Below, in pieces: positions 9,289 through 19,261 of a stretch of 64,000 bases of DNA. Origin of the DNA: Stenotrophomonas beteli. GTDB lineage: Bacteria; Pseudomonadota; Gammaproteobacteria; Xanthomonadales; Xanthomonadaceae. The number at the start of each line of letters is the position of its first letter. Within the stretch, counting starts at the first letter, position 1. The notes beneath the pieces were generated by a model that was not told where the DNA came from, made no database searches, and worked only from the letters and a program-made list of their open reading frames with translations. The stretch lies in NCBI RefSeq assembly GCF_001431665.1, contig NZ_LLXV01000014.1:146783-210782 (forward strand), in the 5' to 3' direction. Position numbers and translations under genes: made by a program.

Positions 9289-11261
9289 GCAGGATCGCAT
9301 GGGCCGCGCGTGCGGTGGCGTTGATGGTGCTGGCGTGCCTTGCCGTGCCGGTGGCGGCCGCTGAAACGACACGGTTGCTGCACCCGCTGTTCCAGGACCA
9401 CGCGGTCCTGCAGCGCGACCAGCCGATCGCCATCTGGGGCCAGGCGGGCCCCGGGCAGGCGGTGTCGGTGACCTTCGCCGGCCAGGCGGTGACCACGCGC
9501 GCAGACACGACGGGCCGCTGGCAGGCCACGTTGCCCGCCATCGCCGCAGGCGGGCCGTACATCCTGGAGGCCGCCGCCGGGAACCAACGTGAGAGGGCGC
9601 GCGATGTGCTGGTCGGCGACGTCTGGTTGTGCGCGGGCCAGTCGAACATGGAACTTCCGGTGTGGCGCTCGCTCAATGCAGCCAGCGAGATCGACTCGGC
9701 CACAATGCCACGCCTCCGGCTGTTCACTGTGCCGCACGCCGCGGACGTGCAGGCACAGGCGCGTTTCAACGGTCGCGTCGCATGGGCGCCGGCAACGCCC
9801 GCTACGGTGCGTGACTTCTCGGCAGCGTGCTTCTACTTCGCGCGCGAGCTGCAGCGCACGGTCGACGTGCCGATGGGGCTGATCCAGGCGGCATGGGGCG
9901 GCTCGCGGATCGAAGCCTGGACCAGCGCCGATGCATTGCGAGGGCAGGGTGGCCTGGACGAGGCCCTCGATATCCTCGCGCGGTCTGTGCATGATCCGCT
10001 GGAGGCACGCGCAGCCTGGGGCCGCTACTGGCAGCACTGGTGGGCCTCCCGTGAGGGCGCGCTGCCCGGCGACGCACCGTGGCGCGCGGACACCGACGAC
10101 GGCCGATGGCCGCGCGCACCGGCTGCGTTGGGGGCGTGGGAGCGGTGGAACGTGCCCGCGCTTGCCGACTACAACGGCATGGTCTGGTATCGAACGCAGG
10201 TGACGCTGAGTGCTGAACAGGCTGCACGCGGCGCGATCCTGCAGCTGGCCTCCGCCGACGAGGCGGACGTGACCTGGGTGAACGGCGTCGCCGTGGGCAG
10301 CCAGTATGGTGCCGGCGAGAGGCGCTACCCGTTGCCCAGCGGCCTGTTGAAGGCAGGGGCCAACAGTATTGCGGTGAACGTGCTCGACACCTACGGTGAA
10401 GGCGGCCTGGCGGGCCCCGCGACGGCACACCGCCTGCAGTTCGACAACGGTGAGCGGGTGGTGCTGCAGGCGCCGTGGAAGTACCGGGTGGCGCCGGGCC
10501 AGCCGGCACCTCCGTTCGCGCCGTGGCAGGCCGCTACCGGGCTGTCGACGCTGTACAACGGAATGATCGCGCCGCTCGGGGGCGTCGGGCTGCGCGGCAT
10601 GCTCTGGTACCAGGGGGAATCGAACACCGGCGAGGGTGCGGCGTATGCGGCGCGCCTGCGTGCGCTGCGCGACGACTGGCGGCGGCAGTTCGGCGCTGGC
10701 ACGCCGCTGTTACTGGTGCAGCTGGCCGGTTACGGCCAGCCGCCGGTTGTGCCGGCCGACAGCGGCTGGGCACAGGTGCGCGAGGCGCAGCGGCGCGTCG
10801 CGGCCGAGGATGCGCGGAGCGGGCTCGCCATCGCCATCGACATCGGTGATGCCTACGACATCCATCCACCGAACAAGCAGGAGCTCGGGCGCCGCCTGGC
10901 CCGCGTGGCGCGCCACGTCGCGTACGGCGAGGTGGACGTGGCCCCGTCAGGGCCGCGAGCGGTCACCGCCGTGCGGACGCCCGCGGGCGTCGCCGTTGCG
11001 TTCGAGGATGTCCAAGGCGCACTCACCGCGACCGGCGCGGTGCGGCCGATCGGCTTCGAACTCTGCGATACGCGCCACTGCGAATACAGCGACGCCGAAC
11101 TGGACGGGCGCCGGATCCTGCTGCGCGGGCCGCTGTCGACGCACGCAACACATGCCCGCTACTGCTGGGCCGATGGCCCGGTATGCACGCTGCGCGACCG
11201 CAGCGCGGCGCCGGCGGGCCCGTTCGAACTTCCCATTGCCGAAGCCGAGACGCGACGATGA
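9285..11261 (+). CDS. SGNH-type carbohydrate acetylesterase (sialate O-acetylesterase / acetylxylan esterase-like)
   Basis: A 658-residue exported esterase. The signal peptide ends near VAA|AET. A GDVWLCAGQSNMELP block carries the nucleophile Ser (S120), GLIQAAWGGSRIEAW and MLWYQGESN are further SGNH blocks, and DIHPPNKQELGRRLA supplies the Asp and His of the triad. Between residues about 250 and 370 an inserted beta-sandwich (jelly-roll) domain is visible (WYRTQVTL...WVNGVAVG). This architecture is that of family 9-O-acetylesterases; in xylan loci these proteins remove acetyl groups from xylo-oligosaccharides. Overlaps by ATGA with genes on both sides, so it is clearly within the operon. Acetylxylan specificity is inferred from context. 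Confidence 0.9.
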   Translation: MSRIAWAARAVALMVLACLAVPVAAAETTRLLHPLFQDHAVLQRDQPIAIWGQAGPGQAVSVTFAGQAVTTRADTTGRWQATLPAIAAGGPYILEAAAGNQRERARDVLVGDVWLCAGQSNMELPVWRSLNAASEIDSATMPRLRLFTVPHAADVQAQARFNGRVAWAPATPATVRDFSAACFYFARELQRTVDVPMGLIQAAWGGSRIEAWTSADALRGQGGLDEALDILARSVHDPLEARAAWGRYWQHWWASREGALPGDAPWRADTDDGRWPRAPAALGAWERWNVPALADYNGMVWYRTQVTLSAEQAARGAILQLASADEADVTWVNGVAVGSQYGAGERRYPLPSGLLKAGANSIAVNVLDTYGEGGLAGPATAHRLQFDNGERVVLQAPWKYRVAPGQPAPPFAPWQAATGLSTLYNGMIAPLGGVGLRGMLWYQGESNTGEGAAYAARLRALRDDWRRQFGAGTPLLLVQLAGYGQPPVVPADSGWAQVREAQRRVAAEDARSGLAIAIDIGDAYDIHPPNKQELGRRLARVARHVAYGEVDVAPSGPRAVTAVRTPAGVAVAFEDVQGALTATGAVRPIGFELCDTRHCEYSDAELDGRRILLRGPLSTHATHARYCWADGPVCTLRDRSAAPAGPFELPIAEAETRR

Positions 11262-13009
11262 TGACGTTGTCCAAGCAGTCCCCTCTGGCCCGCGACAGGG
11301 CCGGCCTGCGGTCGATGGCACGCCACCTGCTGGCGGCGGTGCTGCTGCTGTCGGCCGCCGCCAGCCCGGCCAGCGCGCCGCCGGACGCACCGCCGGTGTA
11401 TTTCGACTGGTTCGAATACAGCGGTCACGACGCGGCCTTCGAAACGCCGCTGCCGGCTGGCCACTACCGCAATCCAGTGCTGGCCGGCTTCCATGCCGAT
11501 CCCAGCATCGTGCGCGCGAACGGCCGGTTCTACCTGGTCAATTCCAGCTTCACCTACTTCCCGGGCATTCCGGTGTTCGAAAGTGCCGACCTGGTGCACT
11601 GGAAGCAGATCGGCAATGTGATCGACCGGCCGACGCAGCTGGATTTCGACGGGTTGAGCGTCTCGCGCGGCATCTTCGCCCCCACCATCGAATACCACGA
11701 CGGGGTCTTCTACGTGGTGACCACGGCCACCGACAGCGGCGGCAACTTCATTGCCACCGCGCGCGACCCGGCCGGGCCGTGGTCGGACCCGCACTGGCTG
11801 CCCGGCATCGACGGCATCGATCCATCACTGTTCTTCGACGACGACGGCACGGTGTACCTGATCAACAACGACGCGCCGCCCGGCACGCCACGCTATGACG
11901 GACACCGCGCCATCTGGATGCAGCAGATCGATCTGGCCGCCTTCAAGCCGGTCGGCCCGCGCCGGGTGCTGGTTGATGGAGGCGTGGAGCCGGCGAAGAA
12001 CCCGATCTGGATCGAGGGACCGCACATCTACAAGCGCCAGGGCTGGTATTACCTGTCCGATGCCGAAGGGGGCACCGGGCCGCAGCACTCGCAGGTGGTG
12101 CTGCGCAGCCGCTCGGTGTGGGGACCGTATGTTCCCTACGCAGGCAATCCGATCCTGACCCAGCGCGAGCTGCCGGACGACCGTCCGCTGCCGATCACCA
12201 ATGCCGGCCATGCCGACCTGGTCGAGGGCCCGGATGGTTCGTGGTGGGCGGTGTTCCTGGCCAGCCGCAATTATCAGAAGCGCCACTACAACACCGGACG
12301 TGAGACCTATCTGCTGCCGGTGCGCTGGCAGGACGGCTGGCCACGGATCCTGCCGACCGACCAGGCCATTCCCTACGTGGTCGAGGCGCCGTCGTGGATG
12401 CAGGGCGAGGCATCGCAGGCCCCTTCGACCGGCAATTTCGTAGCGCGCGACAATTTTGATGGACCAACACTTGATCGCCAGTGGCTGCGCGTGCGGGTGC
12501 CCAGGCATGCCTGGGCCGACCTGGCCACGCGTCCGGGCATGCTGGCCGTGCGCCCGCTTGCCGAGGATCTGGACACGCTGCGCAATCCGGCGTTCCTCGG
12601 CCGACGCCAGCAGCACCTGCGCTTCGAGGCGAGCACCGCAATGAGCCGGCCCGGGCCTGGCGTGGCGGCCGGCCTGGCCGCGTTCCAGAGTGAGGCGTAC
12701 TGGTATTTCCTTGGCGTGCGCAGCCTGCCGGGCGGGCGACTTGCGCTGTTCCTGGAGGTTCGTGACGGCGGTGGCAGTACGCGCACACTGGCCACCCGCG
12801 AAGTGCGGGCACCGGAGACGGTGCGGCTGCAGATCGCCGGCAACGAGGGGGACTACACGTTTTCGTTCGACACCGGCGACGGGCAGGGCTGGCAGCTGCT
12901 CGCCGCCGGTGTGGATGGCACCGTTCTGAGTACGGATCGGGCAGGCGGCTTCGTCGGCGCACTGCTGGGTCCCTTCGCGCGCGATGAGCGCACCGGGAGG
13001 AGCAAATGA
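11258..13009 (+). CDS. Exported GH43 xylosidase/arabinofuranosidase with C-terminal beta-sandwich
   Basis: A 583-residue GH43 enzyme. The ATG at 11258 overlaps the previous stop and gives a signal peptide (ending near SPASA). The three GH43 carboxylates are readable: general base in GFHADPSIV (D81), the pKa modulator in GIDPSLFFDDDG (D188) and general acid in WIEGPHIYK (E253). Residues from about 400 to the end form a concanavalin-like beta-sandwich as in many GH43 beta-xylosidases. It should release xylose or arabinose from xylo-oligosaccharides in the periplasm; which of the two cannot be decided from sequence. ATGA overlap with the following GH3 gene. Confidence 0.93.
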   Translation: MMTLSKQSPLARDRAGLRSMARHLLAAVLLLSAAASPASAPPDAPPVYFDWFEYSGHDAAFETPLPAGHYRNPVLAGFHADPSIVRANGRFYLVNSSFTYFPGIPVFESADLVHWKQIGNVIDRPTQLDFDGLSVSRGIFAPTIEYHDGVFYVVTTATDSGGNFIATARDPAGPWSDPHWLPGIDGIDPSLFFDDDGTVYLINNDAPPGTPRYDGHRAIWMQQIDLAAFKPVGPRRVLVDGGVEPAKNPIWIEGPHIYKRQGWYYLSDAEGGTGPQHSQVVLRSRSVWGPYVPYAGNPILTQRELPDDRPLPITNAGHADLVEGPDGSWWAVFLASRNYQKRHYNTGRETYLLPVRWQDGWPRILPTDQAIPYVVEAPSWMQGEASQAPSTGNFVARDNFDGPTLDRQWLRVRVPRHAWADLATRPGMLAVRPLAEDLDTLRNPAFLGRRQQHLRFEASTAMSRPGPGVAAGLAAFQSEAYWYFLGVRSLPGGRLALFLEVRDGGGSTRTLATREVRAPETVRLQIAGNEGDYTFSFDTGDGQGWQLLAAGVDGTVLSTDRAGGFVGALLGPFARDERTGRSK

Positions 13010-15702
13010 AGCTGCCGTCACTGTCCATCGCCGGCCGTCGCAGCAGGTTGCACGGCCTGCCGGTCCTGGCCGTCCTGGCGTGCGTGGCGACCGTCGCGTC
13101 GGCGGCATCGCCGCAGCCCTGGCTGGATCCTTCGGCCAGCTTCGAGCAACGGGCCGCCGCACTCGTCGCGCAGATGACGCTGGAAGAGAAGGCTGCGCAG
13201 ATGCAGAACGCCGCGCCGGCGATCGAACGCCTGGGGGTACCCGCCTACGACTGGTGGAACGAGGGACTGCACGGCGTAGCACGGGCAGGGCAGGCCACGG
13301 TGTTTCCGCAGGCAATCGGCCTGGCCGCGACCTTCGATGTGCCGTTGATGGGGCAGGTGGCCACGACCATCAGCGACGAGGCCCGCGCCAAGCACCATCA
13401 GTTCCTCCGCGAAGGCGCGCACGGCCGTTACCAGGGGCTGACCTTCTGGTCGCCGAACGTCAACATCTTCCGCGACCCGCGCTGGGGCCGCGGGCAGGAA
13501 ACCTACGGCGAGGATCCCTACCTCACCGCCCGCATGGGGGTGGCCTTCGTGCGCGGCCTGCAGGGCGACGACCCGGTCTACCGCAAGCTGGACGCCACCG
13601 CCAAGCATCTGGCCGTGCACAGCGGACCGGAGGCCGACCGCCATCACTTCGATGCACGGCCCAGCCGGCGCGACCTGTATGACACCTACCTGCCGGCGTT
13701 CGAGGCGCTGGTGAAGGAGGGCGACGTCGATGCGGTCATGGGCGCCTACAACCGCGTGTACGGCGAGTCCGCCAGTGCCAGCCGCTTCCTGCTGCGTGAT
13801 GTGCTGCGGCGCGACTGGGGCTTCAAGGGCTACGTGGTCTCGGACTGCTGGGCCATCGTCGACATCTGGAAGCACCACCACATCGTCGCCACGCGCGAAG
13901 CCGCCGCGGCGCTGGCGGTCCGGAACGGCACCGAGCTGGAATGTGGCCAGGAGTACGCCACGCTGCCTGCCGCGGTGCGCCAGGGGCTGATCAGCGAAGC
14001 AGAGATCGACGATGCGGTAACCCGCCTGTTCACCGCACGGATGCGGCTGGGCATGTTCGATCCGCCCGAGCGGGTGCGCTGGGCGCGCATTCCGGCCTCG
14101 GTGAACCAGGCCCCGGCCCACGATGCGCTGGCGCTCAAGGCGGCGCAGGCATCGCTGGTGCTGCTGAAGAACGACGGCGTCCTGCCACTGTCGCGCAGCG
14201 TCAAGCGCATTGCCGTGGTCGGACCCACCGCCGACGACACCATGGCACTGCTCGGCAACTACTTCGGTACACCGGCCGCGCCCGTCACGATCCTGCAGGG
14301 CATACGCGATGCGGCCAGGGGTATCGAGGTGCGCTACGCCCGCGGCGTGGACCTGGTGGAAGGCCGTGACGATCCCGGTGCCACGCCGCTGATCGAGCCA
14401 ACCTTCCTGCGGCCCTCGGCGGACTCGCCCGAGCGTGGCCTGCGCGGCGAGTACTTCCGCACGCCCGACCTGTCCGGCACGCCGGCCCTGGTGCGTACCG
14501 ACGCGCAGATCGGCTTCCGCTGGGACCGCGGCTCGCCGACCGACAACCTGCTGGCACGCGGCGAAGCGGCTCCAGGGCAGGGGATCCCGAACGACCGCTT
14601 CAGCATCCGCTGGAGCGGCCAGCTGCTGCCGCCGGTGTCCGGCCGCTATCGGCTGGAGCTGGCCGGCGACGATGGCTACCGGCTGTACCTGGACGGCAAG
14701 CGCGTGATCGATCACTGGGAAAACAGTGACCGGCTGCATGCCGAAGGTGTCGAACTGGACCTGCAGGCGGGGCGCGCCTATGACCTGAAGCTGGAGTACT
14801 ACGACGACCAGCGCGATGCCGGCGTGCGCCTGGGCTGGCGCATGCCCGGCGCCAAGGCGCCATTCGATGAAGCGCTCGATGCCGCACGCGATGCCGACGT
14901 GGTGGTGTTCGTCGGTGGCCTTACCGGCGACGTCGAAGGCGAGGAGATGACCGTCAACTATCCGGGCTTTGCCGGCGGTGACCGCACCGACCTGCGGCTG
15001 CCTGCGCCCCAGCGCACCCTGCTGGAGGCCCTGCACGGCACCGGCAAGCCGGTGGTGATGGTGCTCACCGGCGGTTCGGCCATCGCCGTGGACTGGGCGC
15101 AGGCACACCTGCCGGCGATCCTGATGAGCTGGTACCCGGGCCAGCGCGGCGGCACTGCCGTCGGCCAGGCGCTGTTCGGCGACATCAATCCTGCCGGCCG
15201 CCTGCCGGTCACCTTCTACAAGGCGGGCGAAGCGATGCCGGCATTCGACGACTACGCCATGGAGGGCCGTACCTATCGCTACTTCCGCGGCACGCCGCTG
15301 TATCCGTTCGGCCACGGGCTGTCATATACGCGGTTCGAATACGGCCCCCTCCGCCTGGATGCGGATACGATCCGCGCCGACGGCCGCCTGCGCGTGCAGG
15401 TGGACGTGGCAAATGCGGGCAGCCGCGCCGGTGACGAGGTGGTGCAGCTGTACGTACGGCGCGAGCGCGGCAGCGAGGGTGACGCCGTGCAGGAGCTGCG
15501 CGGCTTCCAGCGTGTCCAGCTGGCCCCGGGCGAACGCCGCACGATCACCTTCACCGTGGAGGCGCCGCAGGCGCTGCGCCACTATGACGATGCCCGCGCC
15601 GCGTACGTGGTGCAGCCCGGCGCGTACGAGATCAGGGTCGGCGCATCCAGTGCGGATGTGCGCGCGCGGGGCAGGTTCACCGTAGAGCCAACGCATGACT
15701 GA
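13006..15702 (+). CDS. GH3 beta-xylosidase with inserted PA14 domain
   Basis: An 898-residue exported GH3 enzyme. GGGAGGAG precedes the ATG; the signal peptide ends near VASAA. The N-terminal catalytic domain carries the nucleophile Asp in VVSDCWAI (D280) and the conserved KHLAVHSGPE block. A PA14 carbohydrate-binding domain (about residues 475-612, LRGEYFRTPDLSG to LGWRMPGA) is inserted in the second catalytic domain, and a fibronectin-III-like domain closes the protein (about 790-895, with GDEVVQLYVR). This architecture is typical of bacterial beta-xylosidases and beta-glucosidases acting on hemicellulose. Overlaps the GH43 stop by ATGA. Confidence 0.94.
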   Translation: MKLPSLSIAGRRSRLHGLPVLAVLACVATVASAASPQPWLDPSASFEQRAAALVAQMTLEEKAAQMQNAAPAIERLGVPAYDWWNEGLHGVARAGQATVFPQAIGLAATFDVPLMGQVATTISDEARAKHHQFLREGAHGRYQGLTFWSPNVNIFRDPRWGRGQETYGEDPYLTARMGVAFVRGLQGDDPVYRKLDATAKHLAVHSGPEADRHHFDARPSRRDLYDTYLPAFEALVKEGDVDAVMGAYNRVYGESASASRFLLRDVLRRDWGFKGYVVSDCWAIVDIWKHHHIVATREAAAALAVRNGTELECGQEYATLPAAVRQGLISEAEIDDAVTRLFTARMRLGMFDPPERVRWARIPASVNQAPAHDALALKAAQASLVLLKNDGVLPLSRSVKRIAVVGPTADDTMALLGNYFGTPAAPVTILQGIRDAARGIEVRYARGVDLVEGRDDPGATPLIEPTFLRPSADSPERGLRGEYFRTPDLSGTPALVRTDAQIGFRWDRGSPTDNLLARGEAAPGQGIPNDRFSIRWSGQLLPPVSGRYRLELAGDDGYRLYLDGKRVIDHWENSDRLHAEGVELDLQAGRAYDLKLEYYDDQRDAGVRLGWRMPGAKAPFDEALDAARDADVVVFVGGLTGDVEGEEMTVNYPGFAGGDRTDLRLPAPQRTLLEALHGTGKPVVMVLTGGSAIAVDWAQAHLPAILMSWYPGQRGGTAVGQALFGDINPAGRLPVTFYKAGEAMPAFDDYAMEGRTYRYFRGTPLYPFGHGLSYTRFEYGPLRLDADTIRADGRLRVQVDVANAGSRAGDEVVQLYVRRERGSEGDAVQELRGFQRVQLAPGERRTITFTVEAPQALRHYDDARAAYVVQPGAYEIRVGASSADVRARGRFTVEPTHD

Positions 15703-15761
15703 TCGTCATTACCCACCTCGATTCCCATCCGTTCAGATCCCTTTTCCAGGACGTCCGCTGC

Positions 15762-17246
15762 ATGGCAAGCACTGAACACGCGCTATCGGTACGCGAAAAG
15801 CTCGGCTACAGCCTGGGCGATCTTGCGGCCAACCTGATCTTCCAGACCCTGATCACCTATCTGGCGTTCTTCTACACCGACGTCTATCGCCTGCCGGCGG
15901 CCACGGCGGCGACGATCATCTTCGTGGTCGGCCTGCTTGGCGCATTCGTGTTCACCCCGTTGATCGGCATCGCGGCCGATCGCACGTCCACGCGCTGGGG
16001 GCGCTTCCGCCCGTGGATCCTGTGGACGGCCATTCCATTCGGCGTGCTGTCACTGCTGGCATTCAGTACACCGGACCTGGGTGAGCGCGGAAAGGTGGTC
16101 TATGCGCTGACCACCTACGCGCTGCTGGTGTGCGTCTACGCCGCGAACAACCTGCCTTACTCGGCGTTGAGCGGTGTTCTGACCGGCAGCATGGCCCAGC
16201 GCAACAGCCTCTCGGCCTACCGGTTCGTAGCCGTGATGATCGCGCAGTTCATCATCCAGGTGCTGTTGATGCCACTGGTGCTGATCCTGGGGGACGGTGA
16301 CCGGGTGCGCGGCTTCGAACGGGTGATGACCGCGTTCGCCCTCATCGGCACGCTGTTCTTCCTGATCACCTTCGCCACCACCCGCGAACGCATCGTGCCG
16401 ACCCGCGAGCAGACCGGCGGCGTACTGCAGGACCTGTCCGACCTGCTGCACAACCGGCCGTGGCAGGTGATGCTCGCGCTGACCGTGCTGGTGTTCATCA
16501 ACCTGGCGCTGAAAGGCGGCAGCTACATCTATTACTTCCAGTACTACATGAGCGAAGCGGCGCTGGTCGCATTCCTGCAGGATTCGGGCTTCAATGGGCT
16601 GATCGGTGGCCTGAATGCGGGCCTGGCCCGTGCCGGTCTTGCCGCATTCACCTGGCCCAGGGATGCCGCCACCTCGGCCTTCAGCCTGTTCAATGCCTGC
16701 GGCATCCTCTGCATGATCCTGGGCATCGGCCTGTCGCGGCGGCTGGCCGACCGCTTCGGAAAGCGCGATGTCTTTGGCGGTGCGCTGTTCGTATCGACCC
16801 TGTTCCTGCTCGCCTTCCTTCTCTTCCCGCCCACCGCAGTCGCCGTGGCCTTCGGCGCCTTCATGCTGCATGGCTTCTGCTACGGCATCACCATCCCGCT
16901 GCTGTGGGCGATGATCGCGGACGTCGCGGATTACTCCGAGTGGAAGAACCATCGCCGCGCCACTGCGATCATCTTCTCGGCGATGCTGTGCGGCCTGAAG
17001 ATCGGCCTCAGCGTGGGCGGCGCACTGGTAGCCGCCATCCTTGCCCACTATGGCTACCAGGCAGGCCTGGCGCAGCAGCCCGAGGCGGTGGTGGAAGGCA
17101 TTCGCCTGACCATCAGCGTCTACTGCTCCATTCCCTTCCTGCTCGCCGTGGCGCTGCTGTTCGCCTACGAGATCGACAAGCGTGCCGAAACCCGCATCGA
17201 ACAGGATCTCCTGCTGCGTCGTCGTTCCGCCGACGCCTCCGCTTGA
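15762..17246 (+). CDS. GPH-family pentoside/hexuronide:cation symporter
   Basis: A 494-residue inner-membrane transporter of the glycoside-pentoside-hexuronide family (MelB/XynB type), with about 12 membrane segments. The start SVREKLGYSLGDLAANLIFQ, the loop DRTSTRWGRFRPWILW and MIADVADYSEWKNHRRATAI are family hallmarks. CAGGA lies upstream of the ATG. It follows the exported xylosidases by 59 bases and precedes a cytoplasmic GH43, so uptake of xylo-oligosaccharides or xylosides is the best guess. Confidence 0.9.
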   Translation: MASTEHALSVREKLGYSLGDLAANLIFQTLITYLAFFYTDVYRLPAATAATIIFVVGLLGAFVFTPLIGIAADRTSTRWGRFRPWILWTAIPFGVLSLLAFSTPDLGERGKVVYALTTYALLVCVYAANNLPYSALSGVLTGSMAQRNSLSAYRFVAVMIAQFIIQVLLMPLVLILGDGDRVRGFERVMTAFALIGTLFFLITFATTRERIVPTREQTGGVLQDLSDLLHNRPWQVMLALTVLVFINLALKGGSYIYYFQYYMSEAALVAFLQDSGFNGLIGGLNAGLARAGLAAFTWPRDAATSAFSLFNACGILCMILGIGLSRRLADRFGKRDVFGGALFVSTLFLLAFLLFPPTAVAVAFGAFMLHGFCYGITIPLLWAMIADVADYSEWKNHRRATAIIFSAMLCGLKIGLSVGGALVAAILAHYGYQAGLAQQPEAVVEGIRLTISVYCSIPFLLAVALLFAYEIDKRAETRIEQDLLLRRRSADASA

Positions 17247-17262
17247 ACCCAGGATGACGACC

Positions 17263-18300
17263 ATGATCGACCACTCTGCCGGTGAAGACGGCCGGGCCGA
17301 TGAAGCCCGGCTTGCGCAGCTCGCCACGCATGCCATTTCGCAACCGTTGGTGACCCACATCTATACCGCCGACCCCTCGGCACACGTGTTCGAGGGGCGC
17401 CTGTACATCTATCCGTCGCACGACATCGACGGCGGCCAGCCATTCGACGATGAAGGCGGCCATTTCGGCATGCAGGACTACCACGTGCTTAAGATGGATA
17501 CGCCCGACGGCACCGCCGTCGATTGCGGCATGGCGTTGCATGTGCGGGACGTGCCCTGGGCCCGCAAACAGATGTGGGCCCCCGATGCCGCCTGTCGCGA
17601 TGGCCGCTACTACCTCTACTTCCCGGCCAAGGACGCCAGCGGTCGCTTCCGCATCGGCGTGGCCATCGGCGAGCGGCCCGATGGGCCGTTCGTTCCCCTC
17701 GCAGAGCCGATGAAGGGCGCCTACTCGATCGACCCGGCCGTGTTCGAAGACGATGACGGCAGCCACTACCTGTACTTCGGCGGCATCTGGGGCGGGCAGC
17801 TGCAGAAGTATCGTGACAACCAGTACAACGACGCCCACCAGGAACCCGAGGGCAGTGCACCGGCGCTGGGCCCGCGCGTGGGCAGGCTTGACGCCAGCAT
17901 GACCGAGCTGGCCGAAGCCACCCGCGAAGTCCAGATCCTGGATGAGCATGGCCAGCCACTGCGCGCGGATGATCACGCGCGACGCTTCTTCGAAGGGCCG
18001 TGGCTGCACAAGTACCAGGGCCGTTACTACCTCTCGTATTCCACCGGCAACACGCACCTGCTGTGCTATGCCGTGGGCGACAGCCCCTACGGGCCGTTCA
18101 CCTATGGCGGGGTGATCCTGACGCCCGTGGTGGGCTGGACCACGCACCACTCCATCTGCCAGTTCGAAGGGCAGTGGTACCTGTTCTATCACGATGCACT
18201 GCTCTCGGGCGGCGTGACCCACCTGCGCTCGGCCAAGTGCACGCCACTGCACATGGCGCAGGACGGCAGCATCGGCACGGTCGATCCCTATGGTGCATGA
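17263..18300 (+). CDS. Cytoplasmic GH43 beta-xylosidase/alpha-arabinofuranosidase
   Basis: A 345-residue GH43 enzyme without a signal peptide, so it acts in the cytoplasm on imported oligosaccharides. Catalytic carboxylates: TADPSAHVF (D37), YSIDPAVFEDDDG (D157) and FFEGPWLHKY (E244). The ATG at 17263 is preferred over 17254 because AGGA then has an 8-base spacing. It lies 16 bases after the symporter gene and overlaps the mutarotase gene by 11 bases, pointing to coordinated import, hydrolysis and anomer conversion. The compact single-domain form resembles intracellular xylosidases of xylan-using gut and plant bacteria. Confidence 0.92.
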   Translation: MIDHSAGEDGRADEARLAQLATHAISQPLVTHIYTADPSAHVFEGRLYIYPSHDIDGGQPFDDEGGHFGMQDYHVLKMDTPDGTAVDCGMALHVRDVPWARKQMWAPDAACRDGRYYLYFPAKDASGRFRIGVAIGERPDGPFVPLAEPMKGAYSIDPAVFEDDDGSHYLYFGGIWGGQLQKYRDNQYNDAHQEPEGSAPALGPRVGRLDASMTELAEATREVQILDEHGQPLRADDHARRFFEGPWLHKYQGRYYLSYSTGNTHLLCYAVGDSPYGPFTYGGVILTPVVGWTTHHSICQFEGQWYLFYHDALLSGGVTHLRSAKCTPLHMAQDGSIGTVDPYGA

Positions 18301-19135
18301 GCGCGTGCTGGCGGTGGACGATGCACTCGCCGCGCTGCCGCCCGGTGAGCTGCACTGGCTGAGGTGCGGCGATCTGGAGGTTGCGCTGGCGACGGGGGCG
18401 GGCGGGCGCGTGGCGCACCTGCGCTACTGCGGCGTGGAATGGCTGGTGGATGCGCAGCAGGCGGGTCCGGCGGCGATCGCATGGGGCTGCTACCCGATGG
18501 TGCCGTGGGCCGGGCGCATCCGTCAGGGACAGTTCCGCTTCGACGGCGCGTCGCATGCGCTGCCGCTGAATTTCGGCGGGCATGCCATCCATGGCGTGGG
18601 CTTCACGCGGCCCTGGCAGGTCGAGCGCATGGAGGCGGCCACGGCCACGCTGTCGCTGGCGCTGCCACGCGACAGGTACTGGCCCTTTGGTGGCGTTGCC
18701 GTCCAGGAAGTGACCCTGCACCCTCACCGCCTGCAGCTGCGTCTCTCGGTCCAGGCGGGCGAGCAGGCGATGCCGGCGGTACTGGGCTGGCACCCGTGGT
18801 TCCGGAAGCCGGATCGACTGCTGTTCAGCCCTCGCGCCATGTATCCGCGGGACGGAGAGGGCATTGCCACGCTGCCCTGTGTGTCTCCTGCCCACGGCCC
18901 ATGGGACGACTGCTTCATCGCCGAAAGCGGCATCACCCTGGTGCGTGGGGGCCAGCGCCTGCGGCTGCGGTCGGACAACGACCATTGGGTGGTCTACGAC
19001 GGTGCGTCACACGCGACCTGTGTCGAACCGCAGAGTGGCCCGCCGGACGGCTTCACCCTGGCGCCGCATCGGCTGGAGCCGGGGCAGCGGCTGGCGTTGA
19101 CGTTCGAACTGGCGTGGGCAGCGAACAGTCCTTGA
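18290..19135 (+). CDS. Aldose 1-epimerase (mutarotase) family protein
   Basis: A 281-residue protein of the aldose 1-epimerase superfamily, with no signal peptide. Recognisable blocks are MVPWAGRIRQGQFRF, GHAIHGVGF (catalytic His region) and LGWHPWFRK, plus late EPQSGPPDGF. It starts inside the end of the GH43 gene. Mutarotases interconvert alpha and beta anomers of free sugars; here it would supply alpha-xylose to XylA. It may act on another sugar. It is the last gene of the xylan operon; 126 bases then separate it from the convergent porin gene and show no clear terminator. Confidence 0.88.
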   Translation: MVHERVLAVDDALAALPPGELHWLRCGDLEVALATGAGGRVAHLRYCGVEWLVDAQQAGPAAIAWGCYPMVPWAGRIRQGQFRFDGASHALPLNFGGHAIHGVGFTRPWQVERMEAATATLSLALPRDRYWPFGGVAVQEVTLHPHRLQLRLSVQAGEQAMPAVLGWHPWFRKPDRLLFSPRAMYPRDGEGIATLPCVSPAHGPWDDCFIAESGITLVRGGQRLRLRSDNDHWVVYDGASHATCVEPQSGPPDGFTLAPHRLEPGQRLALTFELAWAANSP

Positions 19136-19261
19136 AGCCCGCCGGGGGCATGCACCGGAGGGCGACGCCGCAGCGGGCCGGCACGCCGCGATGGCTCTGC
19201 GGGCGGAGGGAGCGCGTCGGTGCGTCACGCTGGCAGCGCTTCGCGGCCACTGGCCGTTGCC

